33,363 nt of DNA from Alistipes sp. (GTDB lineage Bacteria; Bacteroidota; Bacteroidia; Bacteroidales; Rikenellaceae), in assembly GCA_029068505.1 (NCBI GenBank), contig JAIECN010000053.1, forward strand, positions 1 through 33,363, written 5' to 3'. This document shows positions 20,882 through 30,542 of this stretch, piece by piece (position 1 is the first letter of the stretch; every line of letters begins with the position of its first letter). The position numbers were made by a program, and so were the translations under genes. The notes beneath the pieces were generated by a model, which was not told where the DNA came from, did not search any database, and saw only the letters and a list, made by a program, of their open reading frames with translations.

Positions 20882-21026
20882 CCCGACAGCAGCCATGCAC
20901 GACAACAGAGAATCCGCCCTCCGCAGAGAAAGAGTTCCTCGCGAGCCAGCCGCAAAACAATAAGAAAAACAGCAATACAATACCGAAACCGAACGCCTAT
21001 TCCTCGAGGCTTTCCGACATCGAATC

Positions 21027-21198
21027 GATCTGGCAGGTCTTCTGACTTGCTCGGGTTCCGAAGCCTTCCCGACCCGTACGGGCCAGTGGCAAAGAAGTTC
21101 GGAACATCCGGTGAGCTTCACAGCAGCGGGACTGTTCGGGATTCCCACCCGATTCCCTTTTCACCCGCTCCCCCGTCGGGAGAGGCAGGCACCAGATC
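21027..21198 (-). promoter_or_regulatory. Cobalamin (B12) riboswitch
   Basis: Minus strand: P1 gatctgg/ccagatc closes the element; conserved blocks GAATCCCGAACAGTCCCGCTGCTGTGAAGCTC, GCCACTGG, and B12-box-like AAGTCAGAAGACCTGCC. Confidence 0.93.
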
Positions 21199-21203
21199 TT
21201 CTG

Positions 21204-21211
21204 CAAAGATA
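21204..21211 (-). promoter_or_regulatory. -7 element TATCTTTG driving the riboswitch transcript
   Basis: Plus-strand CAAAGATA immediately outside the P1 5' arm (21198); -33 element not clear. Confidence 0.65.
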
Positions 21212-21357
21212 ATCATTTATTCCCGACTTGGCTGCTTTCCACCGATTTTTCTGCAAAAAACCGCAATCCGCCGGATCGGAAACGGCGCTTTGCCGGCTCC
21301 GGCCGATTCCGCGGCACGGCACGTGCAAAGTTGGCACAAAATTGTAGAGACCGGCTC

Positions 21358-21387
21358 TTGTTGTTTCGAAAGAAATCACTACTTTTG
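21358..21387 (+). promoter_or_regulatory. Promoter for secA (TTG-N19-TACTTTTG)
   Basis: TTG 21358-21360, TACTTTTG 21380-21387; ATG at 21429. Confidence 0.65.
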
Positions 21388-21428
21388 TAAGATTTAGAAT
21401 TCAAAACCTCTGCAAACAGAATCTACCT

Positions 21429-24400
21429 ATGGATATAGTTGCCAGTCTGATCAAAATGATCTTCGGCTCGAAAGCCGACAAGGATCGCAAGGAAATCGAG
21501 CCTTATCTCCAGAAGATCAAGGCCGTATACCCCGAAATCGAAGCACTCTCGAACGACGGCCTGCGCGCCCGGAGCGAGGAGCTGAAACGCCGCATCGCCG
21601 AGTACATCGCCGGAGACGAAGCCCGCATCGTCGAACTGCGCGCCCAACTGGAAAAACCGGAAACGACGCTCGAAGAGAAAGAGAAGATTTCCAAGGAGAT
21701 CGACGACCTGACCAAACGCATCGACGAACGCATCGAGGAGAAGCTCGACGAGATCCTGCCCGAGGCATTCGCCATCATGAAGGATACGGCGCGGCGCTTC
21801 GCTCAAAACGAGACCGTCGAGGTGACGGCCAACGATTTCGACCGCGAACTGGCCGCGACCAAAGACTTCGTGCGCATCGAGGGCGACAAGGCCGTCTATG
21901 CGACCCACTGGCTGGCCGGCGGCAACGACGTGAAGTGGGACATGATCCACTACGACGTACAGCTCTTCGGCGGCGTGGTGCTCCACAAGGGCAAGATCGC
22001 CGAGATGGCCACGGGCGAGGGAAAAACTCTGGTGGCGACGCTTCCGGTGTTCCTCAACGCACTGGCCAAGAAGGGCGTGCACCTGGTGACGGTCAACAAC
22101 TACCTGGCCAAGCGAGACAGCGAGTGGATGGGGCCGATGTATGAGTTCCACGGGCTGTCGGTGGCCTGCATCGACGACACGCAGCCCAACTCCGACGCCC
22201 GGCGCGCGGCCTACATGGCCGACATCACCTTCGGTACGAACAACGAATACGGCTTCGACTATCTGCGCGACAACATGGCCTCGTCGCCCAAAGACCTCGT
22301 GCAGCGCAAACACCACTTCGCCATCGTCGACGAGGTGGACTCGGTGTTGATCGACGACGCCCGTACGCCGCTCATCATCTCCGGCCCGGTGCCCAAGGGC
22401 GAAGACCAGCTTTTCGAGCAGTACCGCCCGGCGATCGAGAACCTCTACAACCTCCAGAAGAACCTGGTCACCTCGCTGCTGGCCGAGGCGCGGCAGCTGA
22501 TCGCCGACGGCAAGAACGAGGAGGGCGGCATCAAGCTCTACCGCACGCACAAGGGTCTGCCCAAGTACAAGCCGCTGATCAAATACCTCTCCGAGCAAGG
22601 CATCAAGGCGCTGATGCAGAAGACCGAAAACGTCTACATGCAGGACAACAACCGCCGCATGCCCGAGATCACGGACGACCTCTATTTTGTGATCGACGAG
22701 AAACTCAACTCGGTGGAACTGACCGACAAGGGTCACGAGGCGCTGTCGAAATACTTCAACGAAGACGGCTTCTTCGTGCTGCCCGACATCGGCGCCGAGG
22801 TGGCCGAACTGGAAAAGAGCGATCTCTCGGCCGAAGAACGGGCGCAGAAGCGCGATGCGGTCATCAACGACTACTCGATCAAGTCGGAGCGCGTACACAC
22901 CGTGCACCAGCTGCTCAAGGCCTACGCGATGTTCGAAAAGGACATCGAATATGTGGTCATGGACAACAAGGTGAAGATCGTCGACGAGCAGACGGGCCGC
23001 ATTCTGGAAGGACGCCGCTATTCGGACGGCCTGCACCAGGCGATCGAGGCCAAAGAGCACGTGAAGGTCGAAGCCGCGACGCAGACTTTCGCGACGATCA
23101 CCTTGCAGAACTATTTCCGCATGTACCACAAGCTGGGCGGCATGACCGGTACGGCCGAAACCGAGGCTTCGGAGTTCTGGTCGATCTACAAGCTCGACGT
23201 GGTGGTGATCCCGACCAACCGTCCCGTAATCCGCGACGACCGCCAGGATCTGATCTACAAGACCAAGCGCGAGAAATACAACGCCGTGATCGAGGAGATC
23301 GTGCGGCTTGTGGGCGAGGGGCGCCCGGTGCTGGTCGGCACGACGTCGGTCGAGATTTCGGAGTTGTTGAGCCGCATGCTCAAGCTCCGCGGCATCAAGC
23401 ATAACGTGCTCAATGCCAAGCAACACCAGCTGGAGGCCCAAGTCGTGGCCGAAGCCGGCCGCGCCGGACAGGTAACCATCGCCACCAACATGGCGGGCCG
23501 CGGAACGGACATCAAGCTGACGCCCGAAGTCAAGGAGGCGGGCGGTCTGGCCATCATCGGCACCGAACGCCACGAAAGCCGCCGCGTCGACCGCCAGCTG
23601 CGCGGCCGTGCAGGACGTCAGGGCGACCCGGGATCGTCGCAGTTCTTCGTCTCGCTCGAAGACGACCTGATGCGTCTGTTCGGCTCGGGCCGCATCGCCG
23701 CCATGATGGACCGCATGGGTCTGAAGGAGGGCGAAGTGATCCAGGCAGGCATGATGACCAAAGCCATCGAGCGGGCGCAGAAAAAAGTCGAGGAAAACAA
23801 CTTCGGCATCCGCAAACGCCTGCTGGAATACGACGACGTGATGAACTCGCAGCGCGAAGTGATCTACACGCGCCGCCGCCACGCCCTCTACGGCGAACGG
23901 ATCGAAATCGACCTGAACAACATCATGTACGACTTCGCCGACAACTTCGTGGAGACGCACCAGGGCATCGAATACGAAGATTTCCGCTTCGAGCTGATCC
24001 GCGAAATATCCGTCGAGCCGAGTTTCGACGCCGCGGCCTACGAAGCGGCCAAGCCGGGCGAGCTGGTGGAAATGGTCGTTGCGGACATCCGGGCCTCCTA
24101 TGCCCGCCGGGCCAAGGCCGTGGCCGACACGGTGCGGCCCGTCATGCAACGCATCTACGTGGAGAAGAAAGACCAGCTCGACTCGAACATCTACTTCCCC
24201 ATTACCGACGGCCACCTGGGCTACAACGTGCCCGTGAACCTGCAAAAGTGCAAGGACACCGACGGTGCCGAAATCTACAAGGTATTTTCCAAGGTAGTGA
24301 TGTTTACCTCGATCGACGACGCCTGGCGCGAGCACCTGCGCGAAATGGACGACCTGCGCCAGAGCGTGCAGAACGCCACCTACGAGCAGAAAGACCCGCT

Positions 24401-24722
24401 GCTGATCTACAAGTTCGAGTCGTTCGGGCTGTTCTCGAAGATGCTCATCGATGTCAACCGCGACGTGCTGGCCATACTGAACAAGGCCTACATTCCGGTG
24501 CGCGACCAGAACGCCGAAGCCATGCAGCGCGAACGGCAGCAACGCGCCAAGGTCGACGTCAACAAACTGCAAGCCTCGCGCATGCAGGCGGCGGCGCAGG
24601 CGGGCCAGGGCGACCAGCAGAAACCCATGCCCCTGCATGCGGAGAAGAAGGTGGGCCGCAACGACCCCTGCCCCTGCGGCTCGGGCAAGAAGTACAAAAA
24701 CTGCCACGGAAAAGGAATGTAA
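21429..24722 (+). CDS. secA: Preprotein translocase subunit SecA
   Basis: [53 protein letters not shown]-terminal zinc motif [18 protein letters not shown]. Confidence 0.98.
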   Translation: MDIVASLIKMIFGSKADKDRKEIEPYLQKIKAVYPEIEALSNDGLRARSEELKRRIAEYIAGDEARIVELRAQLEKPETTLEEKEKISKEIDDLTKRIDERIEEKLDEILPEAFAIMKDTARRFAQNETVEVTANDFDRELAATKDFVRIEGDKAVYATHWLAGGNDVKWDMIHYDVQLFGGVVLHKGKIAEMATGEGKTLVATLPVFLNALAKKGVHLVTVNNYLAKRDSEWMGPMYEFHGLSVACIDDTQPNSDARRAAYMADITFGTNNEYGFDYLRDNMASSPKDLVQRKHHFAIVDEVDSVLIDDARTPLIISGPVPKGEDQLFEQYRPAIENLYNLQKNLVTSLLAEARQLIADGKNEEGGIKLYRTHKGLPKYKPLIKYLSEQGIKALMQKTENVYMQDNNRRMPEITDDLYFVIDEKLNSVELTDKGHEALSKYFNEDGFFVLPDIGAEVAELEKSDLSAEERAQKRDAVINDYSIKSERVHTVHQLLKAYAMFEKDIEYVVMDNKVKIVDEQTGRILEGRRYSDGLHQAIEAKEHVKVEAATQTFATITLQNYFRMYHKLGGMTGTAETEASEFWSIYKLDVVVIPTNRPVIRDDRQDLIYKTKREKYNAVIEEIVRLVGEGRPVLVGTTSVEISELLSRMLKLRGIKHNVLNAKQHQLEAQVVAEAGRAGQVTIATNMAGRGTDIKLTPEVKEAGGLAIIGTERHESRRVDRQLRGRAGRQGDPGSSQFFVSLEDDLMRLFGSGRIAAMMDRMGLKEGEVIQAGMMTKAIERAQKKVEENNFGIRKRLLEYDDVMNSQREVIYTRRRHALYGERIEIDLNNIMYDFADNFVETHQGIEYEDFRFELIREISVEPSFDAAAYEAAKPGELVEMVVADIRASYARRAKAVADTVRPVMQRIYVEKKDQLDSNIYFPITDGHLGYNVPVNLQKCKDTDGAEIYKVFSKVVMFTSIDDAWREHLREMDDLRQSVQNATYEQKDPLLIYKFESFGLFSKMLIDVNRDVLAILNKAYIPVRDQNAEAMQRERQQRAKVDVNKLQASRMQAAAQAGQGDQQKPMPLHAEKKVGRNDPCPCGSGKKYKNCHGKGM

Positions 24723-24723
24723 A

Positions 24724-25170
24724 GTGGGTTACAACGAAGAAAAACAGCGGCAGCTGGACATGCGCTACCTGCGCATGGCGCGCATCTGGGCCGAAAACTC
24801 CTACTGCGTACGCCGCAAGGTAGGTGCCTTGATCGTCAAGGACCGGATGATTATTTCGGACGGCTACAACGGCACCCCCTCGGGGTTCGAAAACGTCTGC
24901 GAGGATGAAACGGGCAAGACCAAGGCCTATGTGCTGCATGCCGAGGCCAACGCCATAACGAAGGTGGCCAAAAGCGCCAACAACTGCGACGGTTCGACGC
25001 TCTACATCACTGCTGCGCCGTGTCTCGAATGTTCGAAACTCATCATCCAGGCCGGCATCCGGCGCGTGGTTTACAGCGAGGACTACCGCTCGGAGGAGGG
25101 ACTCGACCTCCTGCGCAAAGTCGGCATCGAATGCGTGCAGTGCACTTCGGAGATGGCCGGAAGCATATGA
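24724..25170 (+). CDS. dCMP deaminase family protein (GTG start)
   Basis: HAEANAI zinc motif, LYITAAPCLECSKLIIQAGIRRVVY; GTG at 24724 directly follows the secA stop and is in frame. Confidence 0.9.
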   Translation: MGYNEEKQRQLDMRYLRMARIWAENSYCVRRKVGALIVKDRMIISDGYNGTPSGFENVCEDETGKTKAYVLHAEANAITKVAKSANNCDGSTLYITAAPCLECSKLIIQAGIRRVVYSEDYRSEEGLDLLRKVGIECVQCTSEMAGSI

Positions 25171-25213
25171 TGAAGCCGAAAACAACACTTTAATATCCAA
25201 CGTTTAAGAAGCA

Positions 25214-25699
25214 GTGAAAGCCAGGATCGCGATATTTCTGCTTTTGGTTTGCGGCGTTGCCCTGCCGGTGCAGGCACAGCAGGCGGCAGCAGACTGCGCG
25301 CCGGAAAATTCGCCGGCAGAGGCACCCCGATACCTTTACTGCGAAATCATCTGCAACGCCCGGCCTCAGCCTTGGGGCATGTCCGTGATTTTCGACTTCG
25401 GGCAGGAGACCGATTACTGGCGATACAACATGCTGACCGACAGCGAGGGGCGCGACCTCGTCTTCAACTCGGGCATCCAAGCCCTCAACTACATGGTCGG
25501 CCGCGGCTGGGAGTTCGTGCAGGCCTATTCGTCGGGCGAGAAAGACAGTTATGTCCATATGCTGCTGCGCATAGCCACAAGCAAGCTGCCCAAGGAAGCG
25601 CTGGCGGCCGCACTCGCAGCCCCCGGCATTTCCAACCAGGCAAAACGAAAAAAGAGAGGAAGCGACTTTTCGGGCGACAGCAACCATGACGGCCGATAA
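25214..25699 (+). CDS. Uncharacterised secreted protein (GTG start)
   Basis: Signal peptide MKARIAIFLLLVCGVALPVQAQ; YLYCEIICNA..., DFGQETDYWRY, ALNYMVGRGWEFVQAY. Confidence 0.75.
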   Translation: MKARIAIFLLLVCGVALPVQAQQAAADCAPENSPAEAPRYLYCEIICNARPQPWGMSVIFDFGQETDYWRYNMLTDSEGRDLVFNSGIQALNYMVGRGWEFVQAYSSGEKDSYVHMLLRIATSKLPKEALAAALAAPGISNQAKRKKRGSDFSGDSNHDGR

Positions 25700-25734
25700 C
25701 GGCCGCTCCGTTCGGAAACGAATACGACCATCCG

Positions 25735-26466
25735 ATGAAACGCATCATCATCATGGGCGCCACTTCGGGGCTGGGCTTTGAAACGGCCCGGCTCTGCATC
25801 GGCGCAGGCTGGCGCGTGGGCGCCGCAGGACGCAATGCCGAGGCCCTCGTGCGGCTCCGTGCGCTGGCTCCGGAGCAGGTCGAGACCGCCGTCATCGACA
25901 TCACGCACGACGATGCGCCGCAGCGGCTCGATGAACTCGTCGGGCGCCTGGGCGGCATGGATATCTACTTCCACACCTCGGGCATCGGCTGCCGCAACAC
26001 CGAACTGCGGCCCGACATCGAGCTGGCCACGCTCCGCACCAACGGCGAGGGGTTCGTGCGCATGACGACCGCCGCGTTCGATTGGTTCCGCAGCCACGGC
26101 GGCGGCCATATCGCCGTCATCAGCTCCGTAGCCGGCACCCGCGGCCTGGGTTCGGCGCCCGCCTATTCGGCAACCAAACGGATGCAGAACACCTACATCG
26201 ATGCACTGGCGCAACTTGCCCGCATGGAGCAGCTCGCGATCCGTTTTACGGATATCCGGCCCGGCTTCGTCGCCACGCCTCTGCTCGCCGGCGACGACTA
26301 CCCGTTGCTCATGCAATCCGGCCCGGTCGCCCGGCGCATCTTCCAGGCGATCCGCCGTAGCAAACGCCGCATCGTCATCGACCGGCGCTATGCTGTACTG
26401 GTCTTTTTGTGGCGGTTGATTCCGGCTTGGCTGTGGGAACGGCTTCCGATTCGCAAAAACGGATGA
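25735..26466 (+). CDS. Short-chain dehydrogenase/reductase (SDR) family protein
   Basis: IIIMGATSGLGFETARLC, VISSVAGTRGLGSAPAYSATKRMQNTYIDALA (S...YxxxK). Confidence 0.92.
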   Translation: MKRIIIMGATSGLGFETARLCIGAGWRVGAAGRNAEALVRLRALAPEQVETAVIDITHDDAPQRLDELVGRLGGMDIYFHTSGIGCRNTELRPDIELATLRTNGEGFVRMTTAAFDWFRSHGGGHIAVISSVAGTRGLGSAPAYSATKRMQNTYIDALAQLARMEQLAIRFTDIRPGFVATPLLAGDDYPLLMQSGPVARRIFQAIRRSKRRIVIDRRYAVLVFLWRLIPAWLWERLPIRKNG

Positions 26467-26476
26467 TTTGCAGGAT

Positions 26477-26797
26477 TCAAGCGTTTTTTTCGGCCCACTC
26501 AAACAATTGCTCCAATAGCGGAACCAGCGACTCGCCTTTCGGCGTCAGCCGGTATTCCACGCGCGGCGGCACTTCGGGATAGACCTTGCGCGCCACCAGA
26601 CCGGCCTGCTCCAGATCGCGCACCGTGGCGGCCAGCATGCGTTCGGAAATCCCGCCGGGAATATTCCGCACCAATTCACTGAATCGCAACACCTTTCGAT
26701 CGCGCAACGCAAAGAGCGCCAACAATGCCCAGCGGCTGCCGAAGCGCTCGAACAGAGCGCAGGCAGGCAAAAGGGAAGAATTCTTTTCCATATTCAT
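26477..26797 (-). CDS. HxlR family winged-helix transcriptional regulator
   Basis: 106 aa: FGSRWALLALFALRDRKVLRFSELVRNIPGGISERMLAATVRDLEQAGLVARKVYPEVPPRVEYRLTPKGESL. Confidence 0.92.
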   Translation of the reverse strand: MNMEKNSSLLPACALFERFGSRWALLALFALRDRKVLRFSELVRNIPGGISERMLAATVRDLEQAGLVARKVYPEVPPRVEYRLTPKGESLVPLLEQLFEWAEKNA

Positions 26798-26932
26798 GCA
26801 ACTTTTTTCTGTCTCCGCAACTGCTTCGGCATCACAAAAACTGACTTCGACGTAAGCCCCTGACTTATAAGTATGTTCTTGTCCCGAATAAAAAATCGGT
26901 CTATCTTGCGGTCGTAAAATTACAAAATTTAT

Positions 26933-27829
26933 ATGACCGACCTGGAACAACTCCACTTTACGGGCACCGTATGGCGCCCGCCCTACGAAGCCTATTCCGT
27001 GCTGTTGCAGGCAACCATAGGCTGCACGCACCACGCCTGCAAGTTCTGCTCGCTCTACGGCGACCTGCGGTTCCGCCTTGCACCCTGCGAAGAGATCGAA
27101 GCCGACCTGCGGATCGCTGCACGCCACCAACCGCGCGCCCGCCGGGTCTTTCTGGTCGGGGCCAACCCGTTCGCTATGAGCTGCAATCGGCTTGTCCTGC
27201 TGGCCGACACCATCCGCGACCACCTGCCCAAGGTGCAGACCATAGGCATGTTCGCCCGGGTGACGGACATCGCAACGAAAAGCGACGAGGAACTGCGGGA
27301 ACTCCGTGCCCGCGGCATCACGGGTTTGACGATCGGCACCGAAACAGGCGACGAACCGTCGCTGGCCTTCATGCGCAAGGGCCACACGGCCGCCGACACG
27401 CTGGCACAATGCCGCCGGCTCGACGCCGCGGGCATCGAATACTACTTCACCTACATGACCGGGCTTGCGGGAGCCGGCAACGGACTGCGGGCCGCCGAAG
27501 CGACGGCGGCGCTTTTCAACCGGCTGCACCCATATATAATAGGTATCGTCTCGCTGACGCTTTTCCCCGAAGCACCGTTGGCGGCCGATACGGCTGCCGG
27601 CAGATTCCGCCAAGCCAGCGAACGTGAACGGCTCGAAGAGCTGCGCACGTTTCTCGCCCGGCTGACGATCCCCGCCACGATCATGGGCCACACCGTCTCG
27701 AACACCGTGCCGCTGCTGGGCCGCATGCCCGAGGAGCGCAGCCGCTTGCTGAACGAACTCGACAACGCACTCGCCCGCTTCTCCGAGAACGAGCTTGCCG
27801 CCTACCGCCGCGGAATCGATCACCTGTAA
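26933..27829 (+). CDS. Radical SAM protein
   Basis: CTHHACKFC (CX4CX2C), LTIGTETGDEPSLAFMRKGHTA, YYFTYMTGLAGAGNG. Confidence 0.88.
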   Translation: MTDLEQLHFTGTVWRPPYEAYSVLLQATIGCTHHACKFCSLYGDLRFRLAPCEEIEADLRIAARHQPRARRVFLVGANPFAMSCNRLVLLADTIRDHLPKVQTIGMFARVTDIATKSDEELRELRARGITGLTIGTETGDEPSLAFMRKGHTAADTLAQCRRLDAAGIEYYFTYMTGLAGAGNGLRAAEATAALFNRLHPYIIGIVSLTLFPEAPLAADTAAGRFRQASERERLEELRTFLARLTIPATIMGHTVSNTVPLLGRMPEERSRLLNELDNALARFSENELAAYRRGIDHL

Positions 27830-27883
27830 CCATAATGCAAAAAGGGTGCATCTGGAAAACCGTTCCCTTACGCCCCGAACGCC

Positions 27884-27918
27884 ATGCACCCCCGCCGAAA
27901 ACTTCGGCAGGGGTGCAT
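27884..27918. terminator. Strong intergenic hairpin between convergent genes (terminator-like, no clear U tract)
   Basis: atgcacccc-c-gccgaa-aac-ttcggc-a-ggggtgcat. Confidence 0.55.
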
Positions 27919-27979
27919 CATACGGACACAAATGGAATGTGCTCTTCGGTGTCTTTGCGTATCCGGACTGCCGCAACTA

Positions 27980-28516
27980 TCAGAACGGCAGATCGTCGGG
28001 ATCCTCGGCAGGCATGGACGGAGCTGCGGTAGGCTGGGCAGGCGCCGCAGCGGGCTGACCGGGAGCCGAATGTCCGGCAGCGCCTGCCGCCGCACCGGAG
28101 GGCTGCGCCGACCCGGCACCGCTCTGCGCAGCTCCATACGCCTGGGCAGAAGCACCGCCCTGCGTCCCGTCGGACATCGGGCTGTCGCTTCGCCGGCCCA
28201 ACAGATTCATGCTGTCGGCCAGTATCTCGGTAGTATATCGCTTGTTGTTGTCCTTGTCGACCCAATCGCGCGTCCGCAGACGCCCCTCGATATAAAGCTG
28301 CGATCCCTTGTGCACGTAGCGATCGACCACATCGGCCAGGCCGCGCCACAAGGTGACCGTGTGCCACTCGGTATGCTCGCGCGTCTCGTTGGTCTGACGA
28401 TCGAAAAACCGCTCGGTGGTAGCCATCCGCAAACGGGCGACCTTCACACCGTTCTCGGTCGCGCGAACCTCCGGCTCCATGCCGACGTTGCCGACCAAAA
28501 TAACCTTGTTGACCAT
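27980..28516 (-). CDS. ssb: Single-stranded DNA-binding protein
   Basis: MVNKVILVGNVGMEPEVR, WHTVTLWRGLADVVDRYVHKGSQLYIEGRLRTRDW, acidic tail DPDDLPF. Confidence 0.96.
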   Translation of the reverse strand: MVNKVILVGNVGMEPEVRATENGVKVARLRMATTERFFDRQTNETREHTEWHTVTLWRGLADVVDRYVHKGSQLYIEGRLRTRDWVDKDNNKRYTTEILADSMNLLGRRSDSPMSDGTQGGASAQAYGAAQSGAGSAQPSGAAAGAAGHSAPGQPAAAPAQPTAAPSMPAEDPDDLPF

Positions 28517-28522
28517 ATGCTT

Positions 28523-29329
28523 CTACAACTCTTTAATCATCCGCCGGAACAACGACTGCATCTTCACGCCGGCCTTTTTGCCCTGCAACTGTACGTCCTC
28601 GTGATCGCCGATTTCGTCGGAGAGGCCGCAGTTGGTGATGACCGAGACGCCGAACACGGGAATCGACATGTGCCGGGCGACGATCACCTCGGGAACCGTC
28701 GACATGCCGGCCGCATCGCCGCCGATGGCCTTGAAATAACGATACTCGGCCTGGGTCTCGAACGTAGGCCCCGTGCCGCCGACATAAACGCCGTACTGGA
28801 GCTTGATGTTCTCCTGCTCGGCAATGGCCGTGGCGCGGGCGATCAACTCCTTGTCATAACAATTGTGCATGTCGGGGAAACGAGGCCCCAACTCGGCGAT
28901 GTTCGGCCCGATCAAGGGATTGGGCATCAAATTGATGTGGTCGGTAATGACCATCAGGTCGCCGACGCGGAACGACGTATTGATGCCGCCCGAAGCATTG
29001 GAGACGAAAAGATAACCTATGCCCAGCTGCTGCATCACCCGCACGGGGAAAGTCACCTGCTGCATGGTATAACCCTCGTAATAATGGAAGCGGCCCTGCA
29101 TGGCGACGACCTTGCGGCCCTCCAACATACCGAAGATCAGACGGCCCTTGTGCCCCTCGACCGTCGAGACCGGAAACCCGGGAATCGACTTGTAATCCAA
29201 CGAATAGGCGGCCTCGATCTGTTCGGCGAAGTCGCCCAGGCCGGTGCCGAGCACGATGCCCACCTCGGGCCGGAATCCGGCGGTCTGCGCCTGGATCCAT
29301 GCGGCGGTCTTCTTAATTTCCTCTAACAT
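28523..29329 (-). CDS. Purine nucleoside phosphorylase
   Basis: GIVLGTGLGDFAEQI, VVAMQGRFHYYEGYTMQQVTFPVRVM, VSNASGGIN, GPTFETQAEYR. Confidence 0.95.
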   Translation of the reverse strand: MLEEIKKTAAWIQAQTAGFRPEVGIVLGTGLGDFAEQIEAAYSLDYKSIPGFPVSTVEGHKGRLIFGMLEGRKVVAMQGRFHYYEGYTMQQVTFPVRVMQQLGIGYLFVSNASGGINTSFRVGDLMVITDHINLMPNPLIGPNIAELGPRFPDMHNCYDKELIARATAIAEQENIKLQYGVYVGGTGPTFETQAEYRYFKAIGGDAAGMSTVPEVIVARHMSIPVFGVSVITNCGLSDEIGDHEDVQLQGKKAGVKMQSLFRRMIKEL

Positions 29330-30356
29330 CTTCTTCTAATCTTTGCAGAAAATCCGTTGCCGAATCCTCTATGAACGAAATATTGATCGGTTGATAATAC
29401 AAACTGCGCCGGATGTCGGCGGGAATCTTCTCCCGGTTGACCAACTTCACGGCATCCTTCTCGGTGGTGACGATCACGGCCCCGGGATGCACGGTGAGCA
29501 GCGCCCCGAGCGCCCGGATGTCGCGCACGCGGTAGACGTGGTGGTCGTCGAGCGTCATCTCGGCCACGACCTCGTAACGCTTGCGCAAGGTATCGAGGAA
29601 CGGCTCGGGATTGCCTATGCCGGAGAGTGCAATGACCTTGCCGCCCTGCGCCACCGGCTCGGGAGAAGCCTCCGACGGGAAGAGCGGCTGGGGGATGAAA
29701 CTCTCGAAACGCGTATAGTAGACCCGCTGGTAAGCGATCGAAATCAAGACCTTGCGCAAGATGCGCCGGTCGATGGGCGCCATCTTCTCGGGACACTTCG
29801 TGACGACGAAATAATGCGCCCTGTACAACTCGGAAGGCAGATCGCGCAACGTCCCGGCGGGCAACATCTTGTCGTGCTGGACGGGACGCGTGGCGTCGAT
29901 CATCACCACGTTGATCTTCGGCTCGATGTAACGATGCTGGAATCCGTCGTCCATGATGATGAGGTCGATCTCGGGATGCTCGGCGCAGATTCTCCGGATG
30001 GCATCGGCCCGCTTCTCGCAGACGACGACCAACGTATCGGGAAACTTGAGCTTGATCTGCAACGGCTCGTCGCCCACTTCGCGGTAGTGCGACGAACACT
30101 GCACCTCGCGGTATCCCTTGGTACGCCGGCCGTAACCGCGCGACAACAAAGCGATGTTGTAACGCTGCGACATGTAGGAAATGAGCATCTCGGCCATCGG
30201 CGTCTTGCCGGTGCCGCCTACGGTGATGTTGCCGATACAGATGATCGGAATGTCGAAACGCTCGCTTTTGAGGAACCCCCAATCGAAGAGACGATGACGG
30301 AACGTCACCCCCAACTTGTACAGAAAGGCCATCGGCGCGAGCAAACTTTTGGTCAT
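29313..30356 (-). CDS. lpxK: Tetraacyldisaccharide 4'-kinase
   Basis: ICIGNITVGGTGKTPMAEMLI, LSRGYGRRTKGY, IIMDDGFQHRYIEPKINVVMIDATRP, VVTTEKDAVKL. Confidence 0.95.
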   Translation of the reverse strand: MTKSLLAPMAFLYKLGVTFRHRLFDWGFLKSERFDIPIICIGNITVGGTGKTPMAEMLISYMSQRYNIALLSRGYGRRTKGYREVQCSSHYREVGDEPLQIKLKFPDTLVVVCEKRADAIRRICAEHPEIDLIIMDDGFQHRYIEPKINVVMIDATRPVQHDKMLPAGTLRDLPSELYRAHYFVVTKCPEKMAPIDRRILRKVLISIAYQRVYYTRFESFIPQPLFPSEASPEPVAQGGKVIALSGIGNPEPFLDTLRKRYEVVAEMTLDDHHVYRVRDIRALGALLTVHPGAVIVTTEKDAVKLVNREKIPADIRRSLYYQPINISFIEDSATDFLQRLEEDVRGN

Positions 30357-30387
30357 CTCTTCAAACTATGCAATTAACCGGAATTTT

Positions 30388-30418
30388 CAAAGATAACAAT
30401 ATTTCCCGACTTGACAAA
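30388..30418 (-). promoter_or_regulatory. Promoter for the lpxK-punA-ssb operon (TTTG-N19-TATCTTTG)
   Basis: Plus-strand CAAAGATA 30388-30395 and CAAA 30415-30418. Confidence 0.7.
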
Positions 30419-30542
30419 ATAAAAATTTGCAAATCTCAAGCCCGAATCAAAAACCGCCCTTCCGAAGGACGAAAAACAAGAATTCCCAGGCAGAAAAACC
30501 GGCGCAGAAACCGGAATACGCAAAACAACAGACGAAATTGGC

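Noticed and set aside
20864-21148. 94-aa minus-strand ORF
   Set aside because: Runs through most of the cobalamin riboswitch, so its N-terminal part is structured RNA; no family resemblance. Only the downstream part is considered, cautiously, in the small-ORF finding.
21423-24707. 1094-aa minus-strand ORF opposite secA
   Set aside because: Antisense shadow of a high-GC gene with strong codon bias; the plus strand encodes unmistakable SecA.
26477-27976. 499-aa minus-strand ORF fused to the HxlR regulator
   Set aside because: Upstream extension is antisense to the radical SAM gene; the HxlR domain starts at MNMEKNSS (26797).
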